A stretch of 64,000 bases of DNA from contig NZ_JAJQQP010000015.1 of the NCBI RefSeq assembly GCF_028994805.1, positions 105,898 through 169,897 on the forward strand, written 5' to 3'. Below the pieces are notes generated by a model that worked only from the letters and a program-made list of their open reading frames with translations, had not been told where the DNA came from and ran no database searches. Source of the DNA: Promicromonospora iranensis. Its GTDB lineage: Bacteria; Actinomycetota; Actinomycetes; Actinomycetales; Cellulomonadaceae. Positions within the stretch are counted from its first letter, which is position 1, and the number at the start of each line of letters is the position of its first letter. Below are positions 9,035-18,191 of the stretch, in pieces. Position numbers and translations under genes: made by a program.

Positions 9035-11565
9035 GGCAGATGGTGCGCAGCGCGGTCCGGAGCCTGTTCGCGAGCCGGGGTCGGTTCCTGCTCACGGGCA
9101 CGGCGATCGCATTGTCGGTGGCGTTCCTCACCGCGACACTGGTGCTGTCCGACTCGATGCGCGGCCGAGCCGCCAGTGATATCGCCGAAGCGCTGGCCGG
9201 AACGAACGCCGTGGTGCAGGGCGTCGAGCTCGGCGAGCCCGGCGGAGGACCGGGAGACCCTGCCAGGACGGTTCAGCGATCACTGGATCCCGACATCACC
9301 GAGCGCGTGGTTGCGGTCGATGGCGTCGACGAGGCCGTCTCGCAATGGGTCGGCTTCGCCAAACTGGTCGTCAATGGATCGTCGGTCGGAACCGGCACGG
9401 CGAGCGACGTCGGTCGCAACTGGATCGCCGACCCGGCGCTCAATCCGTTCCGGCTCGCGAGCGGGCAACCACCGACCGAGGTCGGAGAGATCCTGATCGA
9501 TCGATCACTCGCCGACGACGCAGGCCTGGCTCCCGGTGACGTCGTACAGGTCCTGACCACGACGGGTATGCACGACGCGACCGTCACCGGTATCGCGACG
9601 TTCGCATCGGCGGACGCGGCACCGCTGCAGCGAACGGTGCTGTTCCCCGACGCAGCGGTGTCCACCTGGCTCGACACCGCGGCGCCGACCGAGGTGCTCG
9701 TCGACGTCGCGCAGGGTGCCGACCGCACCGAGGTGCTCAGCCGGCTGTCGGCGCTGTCCGATGCCGAGGTCGTCGCCGGACCCGACTACATCCGGACGAT
9801 GCAGGACGCCGCGACGTCACCGCTGCAGTTCCTGAACGTGTTCCTCCTGGCCTTCGCCGTCGTCGCGATCCTGATCGGCGTGACGATCATCTTCAACACG
9901 TTCACGCTCACCGTCGCCCGCCGCCGGCGGGAGTCGGGACTGCTGCGTGCGGTCGGTGCGGAACGACGCCAGGTGCTCGGCGCAGTGGTGATCGAGGCGG
10001 CGTTCGTCGGAATGATCGCCACGCTCGCCGGCCTCGTCTGCGGAGTCGCTGGAGTGGGCGTGCTGCGCTGGGTCGTCGGACTGACCGGGGTCAGCCTGCT
10101 CACCGGGCCGTCGATCGTGACCCCGGTCTCGATCGCGATCGCCGCGACCGTCGGCATCGGCGCAACGATCCTCTCGGCGTGGATCCCGGCTCGCCGCGCG
10201 GCGGCGACACCACCGATCGAGGCGCTGCGCGAGAGCGCGGCGGAACCCCGGGCCGTGAGCCGAGCGCGGACTGCGAGCGGACTCGTGCTCGCCACGGCGG
10301 CGATCGCTGGAGGAGCCGTGGCTGTGGTGAGCTCGAACCCCGTGTGGCTCGCGCTCGCTGCTGCCATCGTCCCGGCGCTCGTGCTGTGCGGCCCGGCGAT
10401 CGTGACCGCCGCGGCGCGGTGGAGCGCACCGGTGGCCCGCCGCACCGCCGGTGTGTCTGGCACGATCGCAGCGGGCAACCTGGCTGCGAGCCCACGTCGA
10501 TCGGCATCGACGGCGCTCGCGCTCATGCTCGGCACCGCGATGGTGACGATGTTCGCGATCTTCGCGAGCTCTCTGACGAGCGGGGTCGGAACCGACGTCC
10601 GCGAGGGACTGGAAGCGGACCTGGTGGTCACGTCGGCGACCCCCGACGTCTCGACGATCGACCCAGCCCTGGCCGGCCGGATCGCAGCGCTGCCCGACGT
10701 CGACGCGGTCACCGCGCTGTCGGCCGCCGAAGGGATCGTGGCGGGGAAGGCCGAGGCGATCGGCGGCATCGACCCGACGGCTCTGCCCACCATGTTCGAC
10801 CTCGACCCGATCGCCGGCGACCTCGCCGATCTGAGCTCGGGCGGCGTGGCCGTGGTCGGTGACGACCCGGCGCGGCTTGGCGGAACCCTGGAGATCGAGT
10901 TCGAACGATCGACCATCGAAGCGCCGATCGTTGCCGTGGTCGCAAGGAGCACCGGCGGTTTCGAAGCCCCGCTCTACTTCGTCGACGCGGCGACACTCGA
11001 CGCCTCGGTCGGTCGTCAGCTCGATGCGCAGGTGTTCGTCGACCTCGCCGACGGAGCGGCGGCGGACGCAGAGCAAGACGTGAGTGCCCTGGTCCGAGAT
11101 GCGCCTGGGGCGTTCCTGGCGACCCAGGAAGAACACGTCGCCAGCAGGGGGAGCGAGATCGCTGCGTTCGGGAACTTCATCGACGGGATGCTCATCCTGG
11201 CGAGCTTGATCGCGCTTCTTGGAGTCGCCAACACCACGGCGCTCGCGATCAATGAACGCACCGGAGAGATCGGGCTGCTGCGAGCGGTCGGGGCGTCTCG
11301 GCGGGCGCTGCGTCGCATCGTGCGGCTCGAGGTGGCACTCCTGTCGTTCGTGGCAGCATCGATCGGTATCGCCGTCGCAGCCGGTTTCGGCTGGGCGATG
11401 ATCGATGTCACCGGAGGCGCGGAGATCCCGTCCGTCGTCATACCTTGGCCCCGCCTGGCAGTGACGCTCGTCGTTGCGGTCGCAGCGGGCGTGGCCGCTG
11501 CAGCGTGGCCCGCGTTCCGGGTCTCCCGGGTGCCTGTGCTCGAACTGGTGAGCAGGGACCGCTGA
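9031..11565 (+). CDS. FtsX/MacB-type ABC permease with two FtsX domains
   Basis: An 844-residue membrane protein whose ATG overlaps the ATPase stop, implying translational coupling. It has an N-terminal transmembrane helix (about 15-38), a periplasm-like MacB_PCD domain, and a first three-helix FtsX unit (about 270-410, with TVARRRRESGLLRAVGAERRQ). A middle helix pair is followed by a second extracytoplasmic segment and a C-terminal FtsX unit (INERTGEIGLLRAVGASRRA). This duplicated architecture is typical of actinobacterial lipoprotein/peptide export or bacitracin-type resistance permeases. It is followed after 105 bases by the histidine kinase gene. Confidence 0.92.
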
Positions 11566-11670
11566 TGCGCAGGTCTCTGCACCTGGGCCGCGGCGTCCCA
11601 CGACCGGTCCTGGTGCAGAAACCTCCCGTCGGAGTACGCGCCCGCCATCGGCCTCGACGACGATGGTCCC

Positions 11671-12801
11671 GTGACACACACCCATCCCCGCACCTCTCGC
11701 GCCGATCTCGTAGCGATCGTCGCCGCACTGGCGGTGTCGATCGGCATGCTGGTCACCGATCCGGACGTCGTGGCCGGACGGCAGCTCCCGGGCATCGCGA
11801 TCGCGGCCGTCGCCGCAGTGCTGTTCGTCGTCGCCGGCCGGTTCGGTCGGGCCACCGTCGTGGCGATCGGTGTGCTGGACGTCGTCACCTTCGCATCGAC
11901 CTCCAGCCCGCTCGCGCTGCGGCCGCTGCTCGCCGTGGCGCTGTTCCGTCTCGTGCGCCGGAGCGACGACCGCTCTGTGGTCTGGTTCGGGTCGTTCATC
12001 GCGATCGTCGTCGCCGGCTTCGGGGCGCAGATGGATGGTGAGCAGTTCTGGTTCGAATGGGCCACCGACGCAGCCGTTCTCCTGCTCCCGATCGCCGCCG
12101 CCGACGCCCGTCGCTCTAACCTGCGGCGTCGAGCCGACGCTGTGGAACGCCAGGTCGCCGAGCGGCTCCAGGCGGAACGCCTTCGCATCGCGTACGACCT
12201 GCACGACATCGTCGCCCATTCGCTGTCGGCGATCACCGTCCAGTCCGGCATCGCCGCCCACGGGTTCGAGCGCGATCCCGCCGCTGCTCACACCGCGCTC
12301 GTCGAGATCAACGACGCAGGCAGACGATCACTCGACGAGCTGAGATCCCTCCTCGGGCTTCTCCGGTCCGACGAGTCGGTCCCGCTTCGCCCGGTATCGG
12401 CGGCCACCACCACCCTCAGCGACGTCGTCGTCGCCGCCAGGCACTCGAGGAAGGTCGAGGTGGTCGAGGACGGTCACTATCCCGCGGGCGTGGCGGAGAG
12501 CACCGTGGTGACGGTGCACCGCATCGTGCACGAATGCCTGGTCAACGTCGCCCGCCACGCCGGCGACGTCCCCGCGGTCGTCCGGCTCCGGCACACGGAC
12601 GGCGGCGTGCACGTCACCGTGTCGAACGACGCCCCGGCCACCGCACGCGTGACGGCGCCGGGCACCGGCATCGGTCTGGTCGCGATCCGCGAGCGAGCGG
12701 AGCTCCTCGGTGGCACCGTCCACGCCGAACCCACCGACGACGGCGGGTTCACGGTGCGCGCATTCGTGCCCTACCAGCTACCCGACGGGTGGGAAGCATG
12801 A
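11671..12801 (+). CDS. Sensor histidine kinase, NarL/DesK type (HisKA_3)
   Basis: 376 residues from the GTG at 11671. Four to five membrane helices fill the first ~145 residues. A short coiled coil leads into the dimerisation domain, with the phospho-accepting His in YDLHDIVAHSLS (near residue 176). The HATPase_c domain has an N-box HECLVNVARHA and a G-box GTGIGLVAIRERAELLGG. It overlaps the response regulator start (ATGA). Together with the upstream ABC pair it forms a sensing and export unit, probably responding to membrane or cell-wall stress. Confidence 0.92.
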   Translation: MTHTHPRTSRADLVAIVAALAVSIGMLVTDPDVVAGRQLPGIAIAAVAAVLFVVAGRFGRATVVAIGVLDVVTFASTSSPLALRPLLAVALFRLVRRSDDRSVVWFGSFIAIVVAGFGAQMDGEQFWFEWATDAAVLLLPIAAADARRSNLRRRADAVERQVAERLQAERLRIAYDLHDIVAHSLSAITVQSGIAAHGFERDPAAAHTALVEINDAGRRSLDELRSLLGLLRSDESVPLRPVSAATTTLSDVVVAARHSRKVEVVEDGHYPAGVAESTVVTVHRIVHECLVNVARHAGDVPAVVRLRHTDGGVHVTVSNDAPATARVTAPGTGIGLVAIRERAELLGGTVHAEPTDDGGFTVRAFVPYQLPDGWEA

Positions 12802-13499
12802 CCGCTCGGCTCGACGCGCCTGCCATGGCGAGGCGCGACATCCGCGTGCTGCTCGTCGACGACCAGGAGTGGGTACGTCGCGGGTTCGCAGCACTGCTCG
12901 CCAACGAACCCGGCATCGAGGTCGTCGGTGAGGCCGGCGACGGCGCGCAGGCCATCGCCGAGACCTGGCGAACACGCCCCGACGTCGTGCTGATGGACAT
13001 CCGCATGCCTCGCATGGACGGGCTCGACGCGACGCGAGCGATCTGCCGCGACGAACGGCTCAGTGCTACCAAGGTGCTCGTACTCACCACCTTCGCGCTC
13101 GATGAGTACGTCTACGAGGCGCTCAGAGTCGGTGCATCCGGTTTCCTGCTCAAGGACACCCCGCCGCGACTCCTGCTCGAGGCGATCGCTGCCGCCGACG
13201 ACGGTGAAGTCCTCATCTCACCGGCGATGACCAAGCGGTTGGTCGCCGACCTCGTTCGCCGACCGATCAGCCGTCCGGGAGACTCGGGTCCCCTCGATGT
13301 CCTGAGCGAGCGGGAACGCGAAGTGCTCGCCGAGGTAGCACGTGGCAAGACCAACTCCGAGATCGGCGAGTCGCTCTACATGTCGCCGCTCACGGCGAAG
13401 ACGCACGTCAGTCGCATCCTCGGCAAGCTGAACGCGCGCGACCGCGCCCAGCTCGTGATCATCGGATACGAGACCGGACTCGTCAGCCCCGGCGAGTGA
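12798..13499 (+). CDS. LuxR/NarL-family response regulator
   Basis: 233 residues. The receiver domain has acidic residues in LLVDDQEWVRRG, the phospho-Asp in VVLMDIRMPRMDG (near residue 67), a conserved Thr in LVLTTF and a Lys in FLLKDTPP. The C-terminal LuxR HTH reads LSEREREVLAEVARGKTNSE and KTHVSRILGKL. It is coupled to the kinase by a 4-base overlap. It probably regulates the ABC operon through the palindrome at 8143-8164. Confidence 0.93.
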   Translation: MTARLDAPAMARRDIRVLLVDDQEWVRRGFAALLANEPGIEVVGEAGDGAQAIAETWRTRPDVVLMDIRMPRMDGLDATRAICRDERLSATKVLVLTTFALDEYVYEALRVGASGFLLKDTPPRLLLEAIAAADDGEVLISPAMTKRLVADLVRRPISRPGDSGPLDVLSEREREVLAEVARGKTNSEIGESLYMSPLTAKTHVSRILGKLNARDRAQLVIIGYETGLVSPGE

Positions 13500-13792
13500 C
13501 CATCGCGAGCGTCGTGGCGGTCGACACTGTCGATGTCGGCGCCGGGATCGGCCACCCACCCTGACAGCTCAGCGCTACCTGTCCCCGGAGCTTGTCTCAC
13601 TCGCCGTGCCGGCCCGGGGCAGGAGGCTGATCGCGGTCTCGGCGTCGCCTTCCCCCGTGGGGCCGCCAGCCGCTGGAGCGGCATCGACCTCACCCGTGCG
13701 CCGTCCCGGACGAGGATCGCCATGCGGACTGCCCACGTCTGTCTTGGCTGGGCCGTGACGGTCCTCACCCTTGCTCCTCGGCGGGCTCCTTG
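13500..13792. other. Intergenic stretch without a supported gene
   Basis: Both strands give only arginine/proline-rich shadow frames. I see no domain, start with SD, or RNA motif here. Confidence 0.5.
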
Positions 13793-13824
13793 CTAGGTTT
13801 GTTATTGTTCAATCACTAACCTAG
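13793..13824. promoter_or_regulatory. Nested palindromes in the SnoaL gene promoter
   Basis: CTAGGTT and AACCTAG form perfect outer arms around an AT-rich core that itself contains ATTG-TT-CAAT. The outer arm runs into the SD (AGGAG) just before the ATG at 13833, so a bound regulator would block both promoter and ribosome entry. The TetR gene at 14396 is the likely partner. Confidence 0.5.
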
Positions 13825-13832
13825 GAGCGACC

Positions 13833-14300
13833 ATGAACGCCAACCCGGCCCGCGAGCTCACCCCCGCACAGCACGCCCTGGCAGAGCACCTGCGGCTGGT
13901 GTCCTCCGGCCAGATCGACGAGTGGATCGAGCTGTACGCCGCGGACGGCACGGTCGAGTTCCCCTTCGCTCCCGCCGGTGTGTCTACCCGGGTGCAGGGA
14001 CGCGAGGCGCTGATCGCCCACATGCGCGGTTTCCCGCAGACCTTCGATGTGAAGTTCGTCGACGTGAAGTTCATCGAGACGACCGACCCCCGCACCGCGG
14101 TCGCCGAATACCGCTCGGAGGGAAGCGTCCTCAGCACCGGCAAGCCGTATGAGCAGACGGTCATCACGGTGATCCGCCTCGACGAGGCGGGCCTGGTCGA
14201 GCGGTTCGTCGACTACTGGAACCCTCTTGTGGTCATCGAGGCCATGACCCCCGACCAGGCGGCCAGTGGCCAAGACGTGTCGTGGCCCGCAGGGCGCTGA
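13833..14300 (+). CDS. SnoaL-like / NTF2-fold protein
   Basis: 155 residues with the cone-shaped NTF2 fold pattern: an N-terminal helix, IDEWIELYAADGTVEFPF, a VQGREALIAHM helix, and antiparallel strands ending LVERFVDYWNPLVV. It resembles PhzA/B-like and limonene-epoxide-hydrolase-like SnoaL proteins of unknown substrate. It starts at the ATG at 13833 behind CTAGGAG. A strong terminator and a TetR gene follow; regulation by that TetR is likely. Confidence 0.85.
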   Translation: MNANPARELTPAQHALAEHLRLVSSGQIDEWIELYAADGTVEFPFAPAGVSTRVQGREALIAHMRGFPQTFDVKFVDVKFIETTDPRTAVAEYRSEGSVLSTGKPYEQTVITVIRLDEAGLVERFVDYWNPLVVIEAMTPDQAASGQDVSWPAGR

Positions 14301-14320
14301 TCCCGATTCGACAGGGTGAG

Positions 14321-14358
14321 AGGGGGCAAGACGGGTCGCCCACCCGTCTTGCCCCCTC
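14321..14358. terminator. Very strong 17-bp perfect hairpin
   Basis: GAGGGGGCAAGACGGGT pairs perfectly with its complement at 14342-14358 around a 4-base loop, 20 bases after the SnoaL stop. It should insulate the SnoaL transcript from the TetR gene. Confidence 0.8.
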
Positions 14359-14395
14359 GAACCCCGTCTCACCCCGCAATGAAAGACTGGCAGAC

Positions 14396-14998
14396 ATGCC
14401 CGCCCCCGGTTCTAGCGTGAAAAGCGATCAACGCCGTCGAGTCGTGCTGGACGCTGCCGTGGCCTGTTTCGCGCGCAAGGGTTACTACGGCACGACAACC
14501 AGTGAGATCGCCGAACGGGCCGGAATCTCTCAGCCCTACATCTACCGCCTCTTCGCCAGTAAGGAGGCGCTGTTCGCCGGTGCCGTCCGCCACGTGTCCG
14601 AGCTGCTCTCGGATGCTCTGACCGGAGCCGGCGCCGGCACCGATGAGGCCGGGCCGCCCCGGCAGGCGGAGGGGGTGATGCGTGCGATCCGGTCCGCCTA
14701 CAGCACCCTGATCCAGGACCGGGACGTCATGCGGTTCCTCATGCAGGCCAGTTGCGCAGCTGATGAGCCGCTCGTGGCCGAGGCGGTGCGCACGTGCTAT
14801 GCCCGGCAGGTCGAACTCGTCAGTGAGCTTCTGAACCACGACGACGCTGCGGTCCGGCACTGGTTCGGCGCCGGCATGCTCGAGAATGTCACGCTGACCC
14901 TCGGCCTGGCCGACGTCGACGAGCCCTGGGCACGGACCCTCAGCGGGCAACGGTCTCGATCGGACAGCGGTAACTTCGCTCACCAGGTTTCGCCCTAG
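14396..14998 (+). CDS. TetR-family regulator
   Basis: 200 residues from the ATG at 14396. The HTH is clear (ACFARKGYYGTTTSEIAERAGISQPYIYRLF is the span, about residues 22-52). The ligand domain ends in the usual VTLTLGLAD... and EPWARTLSG pattern near residue 182. The last ~18 residues (from GQRSRSDSG onward) look unlike the family and precede a fragment-rich stretch, so the natural C-terminus may have been replaced. It probably regulates the SnoaL gene next door. Confidence 0.85.
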   Translation: MPAPGSSVKSDQRRRVVLDAAVACFARKGYYGTTTSEIAERAGISQPYIYRLFASKEALFAGAVRHVSELLSDALTGAGAGTDEAGPPRQAEGVMRAIRSAYSTLIQDRDVMRFLMQASCAADEPLVAEAVRTCYARQVELVSELLNHDDAAVRHWFGAGMLENVTLTLGLADVDEPWARTLSGQRSRSDSGNFAHQVSP

Positions 14999-15008
14999 GG
15001 CCTGTTTG

Positions 15009-15038
15009 GGATTGGGTCAGCGTCGGCTGACCCAATCC
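15009..15038. repeat. Perfect 13-bp inverted repeat
   Basis: GGATTGGGTCAGC and GCTGACCCAATCC surround a GTCG loop, right after the TetR stop and at the 3' end of a minus-strand fragment. It may serve as a bidirectional terminator. Confidence 0.6.
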
Positions 15039-15209
15039 AGGACGTCGTCGGCGATGGTGTTCGGTGCGGCGGCGGTGGTCTTGGCGACCGAGAAGAACCA
15101 GTCGGCCTCGTCGACGGGCGGATGGACGACGATGAAGGTGTTGTCGCTGTCGTTCAGGTCGTCGATCAGACCGATCAGATCGGCGCGGGTCGGGTTCGGC
15201 AGGCGGGTG
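15027..15209 (-). pseudogene. C-terminal fragment, Imm1-like
   Basis: One minus-strand frame reads LPNPTRADLIGLIDDLNDSD, then TFIVVHPPVDEADWFFSVAK, and ends in DVLDWVSRR. A TAG lies just upstream of the homologous part and no start codon is available, so only the end of a gene remains. The pattern (P-x-R-A-D-x-x-x-L-I-D-x-L, then a strand rich in V/Y) recalls Imm1-type immunity proteins, but this is a weak assignment. It abuts the Asp23/AmaP-like fragment at 15221 head to head. Confidence 0.45.
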
Positions 15210-15220
15210 CCGGCGCCAGG

Positions 15221-15495
15221 CTACGAATCGTGCCGGACTCGGTCCCCCAGGCGGCCGCCGCGGTGCTCGAAACGGACCCACAGGTGCGCGAAGCCACCCT
15301 CAGGTTGCGCTCGGAGCGCGGCGCAGTCGTCCTGGTCGGTCACGTACGCGTCGCGCCACGCGCGGACCTGTCTGCCCTCGGGTCGCTTATCGACGAGACC
15401 GCTCACCAAGTCGGGCAAGTCCTGGGGCGAACCGTCACCGGACAGATCCGTCTGGCGGTAGCTCGTCGCGGGAGCGCCGAACGCATTGTCCGATG
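15221..15495 (+). pseudogene. Asp23/AmaP-like (DUF6286-type) fragment
   Basis: The frame gives LRIVPDSVPQAAAAVLETD, PQVREATLRLRSERGAVVLV and a further helix IDETAHQVGQVLGRTVTGQ. This is the alpha/beta repeat of actinobacterial alkaline-shock and AmaP-related proteins, which end in a similar QIRLAV strand. The N-terminal membrane part and start codon are missing. After RRGSAERIV the frame becomes nonsense. It probably represents one gene of a lost alkaline-shock cluster. Confidence 0.5.
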
Positions 15496-15855
15496 CCCCA
15501 GATCAGCAGTCAGGATGCTGGCGCACGTGGATCGCAGCTGCCAACTGCACGGTGGGTGGCGCATCTCGCTTCGTACTCGCACGGTCGCAGTCCTCCGTCA
15601 TTGTCGGCGGGAGCTCGGCACAGCATTAGCTCGCCCCTGAGGGAAGGCCTCGCGAAGGACGCGCCTGTCGCCCCTGGGGCTCTCCCACGGCGAGTGCTTG
15701 GCCGATCGTAAGCCCGCCAGTCACGAGCCCGACGACGGTCACCGGCGCAACGGCGAAGCCCTTGCCCGGTTACTGATCGGGGCGGACGAACGCGCTCGGG
15801 CCGTCCTCGTCGACGCTCAGGGGCATGAGGAGTCCATTGGTCTCGATTCCGAGCT
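15496..15855. other. Gene-poor stretch
   Basis: No frame shows a recognised domain or a start with an SD. One short plus-strand run (EALARLLIGADERARAVLV, about 15755-15815) looks protein-like but has no start and no family I recognise. Confidence 0.4.
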
Positions 15856-17049
15856 TCACCGGAGGCGTCTGCTGCGGTGCAGCATCATGGCGACAAGTCC
15901 GCAGCTCGCAGCGACCACGGCGAACGGCAGGGCTGCCGCGACGTCGAACAGGGCCGTGAACATGATCGGCCCCACCAACTCCGCAACGACGAACGAGTAC
16001 TGGAAGACAGCGAGATATCTCCCTCGCGCCCCCCGCCCGAGCTCATCCACCAGCGCCGCGGACGACGGAGCGTGCAAGATCTCTGCGGTGCTCAGGAGAG
16101 CGACGCCGATCACGAGCACCACTGCGGCCGCGGTCAAGGGCAAAGTCACTGCGACAGCGACAGCAGCAAAAGCGCCGCACCACAGAAGCGCCGCGCGCTT
16201 CAAGAGCCGCACCTTCGAGAAGCGGGACGCAAGGCCGGCACCGCGCGACGACAGCACGGCGACGAGCAGCGCGTTGACCACCAGAAGCGCAGCGGTCAAC
16301 CAGCCTGGCCCCTCCAGTCCCGTACGAACGACGGTGGGCAACGAAAGGCCGAAGAAGAGGGTCGACAGCGCGAGCACGCTGTTCAGCGCGAGGAACCGCA
16401 GGAACTCGCGGTCGCGGAGGATCGACACGTAGGTCCGTGTCTCTTCTCCGGTGAAACGGCCCGCTCGGGGACGCACCTTCACGACAGCGAGAATCAGGAC
16501 CGCCGCGACGGCGGTGCACCCCGATGCCGCCCACGCGAGCGCCAGATAAGCACTCTCGACCTGGACCGAGATCACGACTCCGGTGACGAGCCCGCCCACG
16601 ACGACTCCTACGGTCCGGACCGCGTTGAGGCGACCGAACCATTGCTCCATCGACAGGCCGGCCCCGGACTCCGCGTAGTCCGCGAGGAAGGTGAAGACCG
16701 ACGACCAGAAGAGGCGCACGCCAACGGCCATCACCGATGACGCCAGCAAGACTTCGACCGGCTCACGGGCGACGACGAAGCCGGCGTACGCGACAGCCTG
16801 GATGCCCAGGCCGACAACGACGACAGGATGCGCGGTCCAGCGGTCGACCAGTGCCCCGGTCGCGATCGGTAGCGGAAGGCCGATCAGGACGCTCACGCTC
16901 ATGATCGCACCCAGCACGGGGAGCGGGATGTCGGTCAGGACGGTGAAGTACACCAGCGACAGTGGCAGGAACAGGCCACCGGACAGTGAGGCGAGAGACA
17001 GAGACAGGGTGAGGCAGGCGTCAAGGCGCCCAGGTGCATGCTGAGGCAC
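15856..17049 (-). CDS. MFS transporter
   Basis: 397 residues with about 12 hydrophobic helices and a central hydrophilic loop (VKVRPRAGRFTGEETRTY). This is the layout of actinobacterial drug-efflux MFS proteins (MdtH/YxaM-like). The loop 2-3 signature is GALVDRW, matching the G-x-x-x-D-R-x MFS motif. The start is the ATG at 17049. It likely exports a drug or metabolite. It stands alone, flanked by relics on both sides. Confidence 0.88.
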   Translation of the reverse strand: MPQHAPGRLDACLTLSLSLASLSGGLFLPLSLVYFTVLTDIPLPVLGAIMSVSVLIGLPLPIATGALVDRWTAHPVVVVGLGIQAVAYAGFVVAREPVEVLLASSVMAVGVRLFWSSVFTFLADYAESGAGLSMEQWFGRLNAVRTVGVVVGGLVTGVVISVQVESAYLALAWAASGCTAVAAVLILAVVKVRPRAGRFTGEETRTYVSILRDREFLRFLALNSVLALSTLFFGLSLPTVVRTGLEGPGWLTAALLVVNALLVAVLSSRGAGLASRFSKVRLLKRAALLWCGAFAAVAVAVTLPLTAAAVVLVIGVALLSTAEILHAPSSAALVDELGRGARGRYLAVFQYSFVVAELVGPIMFTALFDVAAALPFAVVAASCGLVAMMLHRSRRLR

Positions 17050-17362
17050 GGGGATTCACTTTCGATGGGAAACAGGCATGACTGAGACCCCGGCGAGCAC
17101 CTGGCTCGACGGGTACTTCAGTTCTGTCTGACGTCCATAGGCGCCGACGGTAGCCCCAACCGATCGCGGGGGCCACACCTTTTCCACGATCGAATTCGCA
17201 GGTCAGCACCTGCTTCGGCGCAAGCCCTGTCAGACGCGGCCGTCACTCTTGGGCCCCGTCGACGGGCCGCCACTGACCGGCTCTGCACTGCGCTCTCGTG
17301 CGCGTCCTGACGGTGCGGGTGCACCTGGCCGGTACCAGAGGACCAATACCAGGGGGCACAGC

Positions 17363-18045
17363 ATGGACGAGCAGGAGCCGCACAGCGCGGACCAGGACCT
17401 GACGCCAGCGCCAACGTAAGACCTGTCCGAGATCGCTGGCATGGCCACCGACGAGGGCACCGCGCGTATCGTCCTGGCCCCGGGTTGCGAGCCCAGCGAC
17501 GAGCTCGCACCCCAGCTCGTGGTCACGCACGGCGACGTGTACCTGGTGCAGCAGATCTCCGACGGCGCACTACAAGGAGAGACCTCGCGGTTGGCCCGCT
17601 GGCGCCAGGACGTCACCGGTCGTCTGGGCCTTGCCGAAGTCAGCCGGGTCCTGCTGCGGACCCAGCAGCTCGGGCTCGGAACACTGGTACCGGGTGAGCA
17701 CGGCTGGCCCACCCTCGCTGGAAACCCGGCAGCCCACCCGCTGGTGTTTGTGGACGCGTGGCGACTCGTCGTACCTGAATAGACACTCGCCGCGGGTGGC
17801 GGTGATCGGGGCACGTGTCCCCACGGACTGCGGCCGGGACGTCGCCCGCGCCCTGGCGATCGACCTCGCCGACCGGGGCGTCACTATCCTCGGGTCCGGC
17901 TGGCCGGGCATCGACGCACAGCCGTCCTGGGTGCAGCCGTGGCCGGTGGGCCGGCAACCGCAGTGCTACGTGCAGGGCTGGCCCGCCCCTACCCCAGCAG
18001 CAATGCCAACCTGTTCCGGGCAACTGTCTCCAACGGAGGTGTCCG
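17363..18045 (+). pseudogene. dprA: dprA-like gene inactivated by a stop codon, frameshifts and truncation
   Basis: A plausible start (ATG at 17363 with AGGGGG upstream) leads 18 codons to an in-frame TAA at 17417. The same frame then continues with DLSEIAGMATDEG, CEPSDELAPQLVVTHGD and LARWRQDV, the DprA N-terminal SAM-like region. It then gives PGEHGWPTLAGN before stopping at 17782. The Rossmann-like core resumes in another frame (RVAVIGARVPTDCGRDVA, LADRGVTILGSG, GIDAQ). It shifts again for AVLRAGLARPYPSSNANLF and ends at NGGV, where the dispersed repeat at 18043 begins. DprA loads RecA on incoming single-stranded DNA; this copy cannot be functional. Upstream, 17050-17362 shows no other gene. 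Confidence 0.75.
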
Positions 18046-18190
18046 GGCTCACCTATCCACGAGGCGATGAAGGACGCCGGCGCGCCCACTGGCGTGCCGG
18101 CGTCCTTCATGAGGGCCCCGCTGGGTTCGACCTGCCTCTGGTGCTCACCTGACGCCGCACGCTCGACGTCTGACCGACTTCGTGCGGCCC
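18043..18190. repeat. Dispersed repeat, copy 2, with perfect central hairpin
   Basis: Closely similar to 3569-3715. Here ATGAAGGACGCCGGC (18067-18081) and GCCGGCGTCCTTCAT (about 18096-18110) pair perfectly around a 14-base loop. The copy starts exactly where dprA similarity ends and stops just short of the minus-strand membrane gene at 18192. It could work as a terminator for that gene, but the shared ~145 bp go beyond a simple stem. Confidence 0.75.
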
Positions 18191-18191
18191 G

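Noticed and set aside
11566..11670. Regulatory hairpin between the permease and kinase genes
   Set aside because: CTGCACC/GGTGCAG arms are only 7 bases and separated by ~28 bases; too weak to call.
9817..12291. 824-residue minus-strand frame opposite the FtsX permease and kinase
   Set aside because: Extremely rich in Arg, Asp, His and Gly without any motif; antisense shadow of two well-supported genes.
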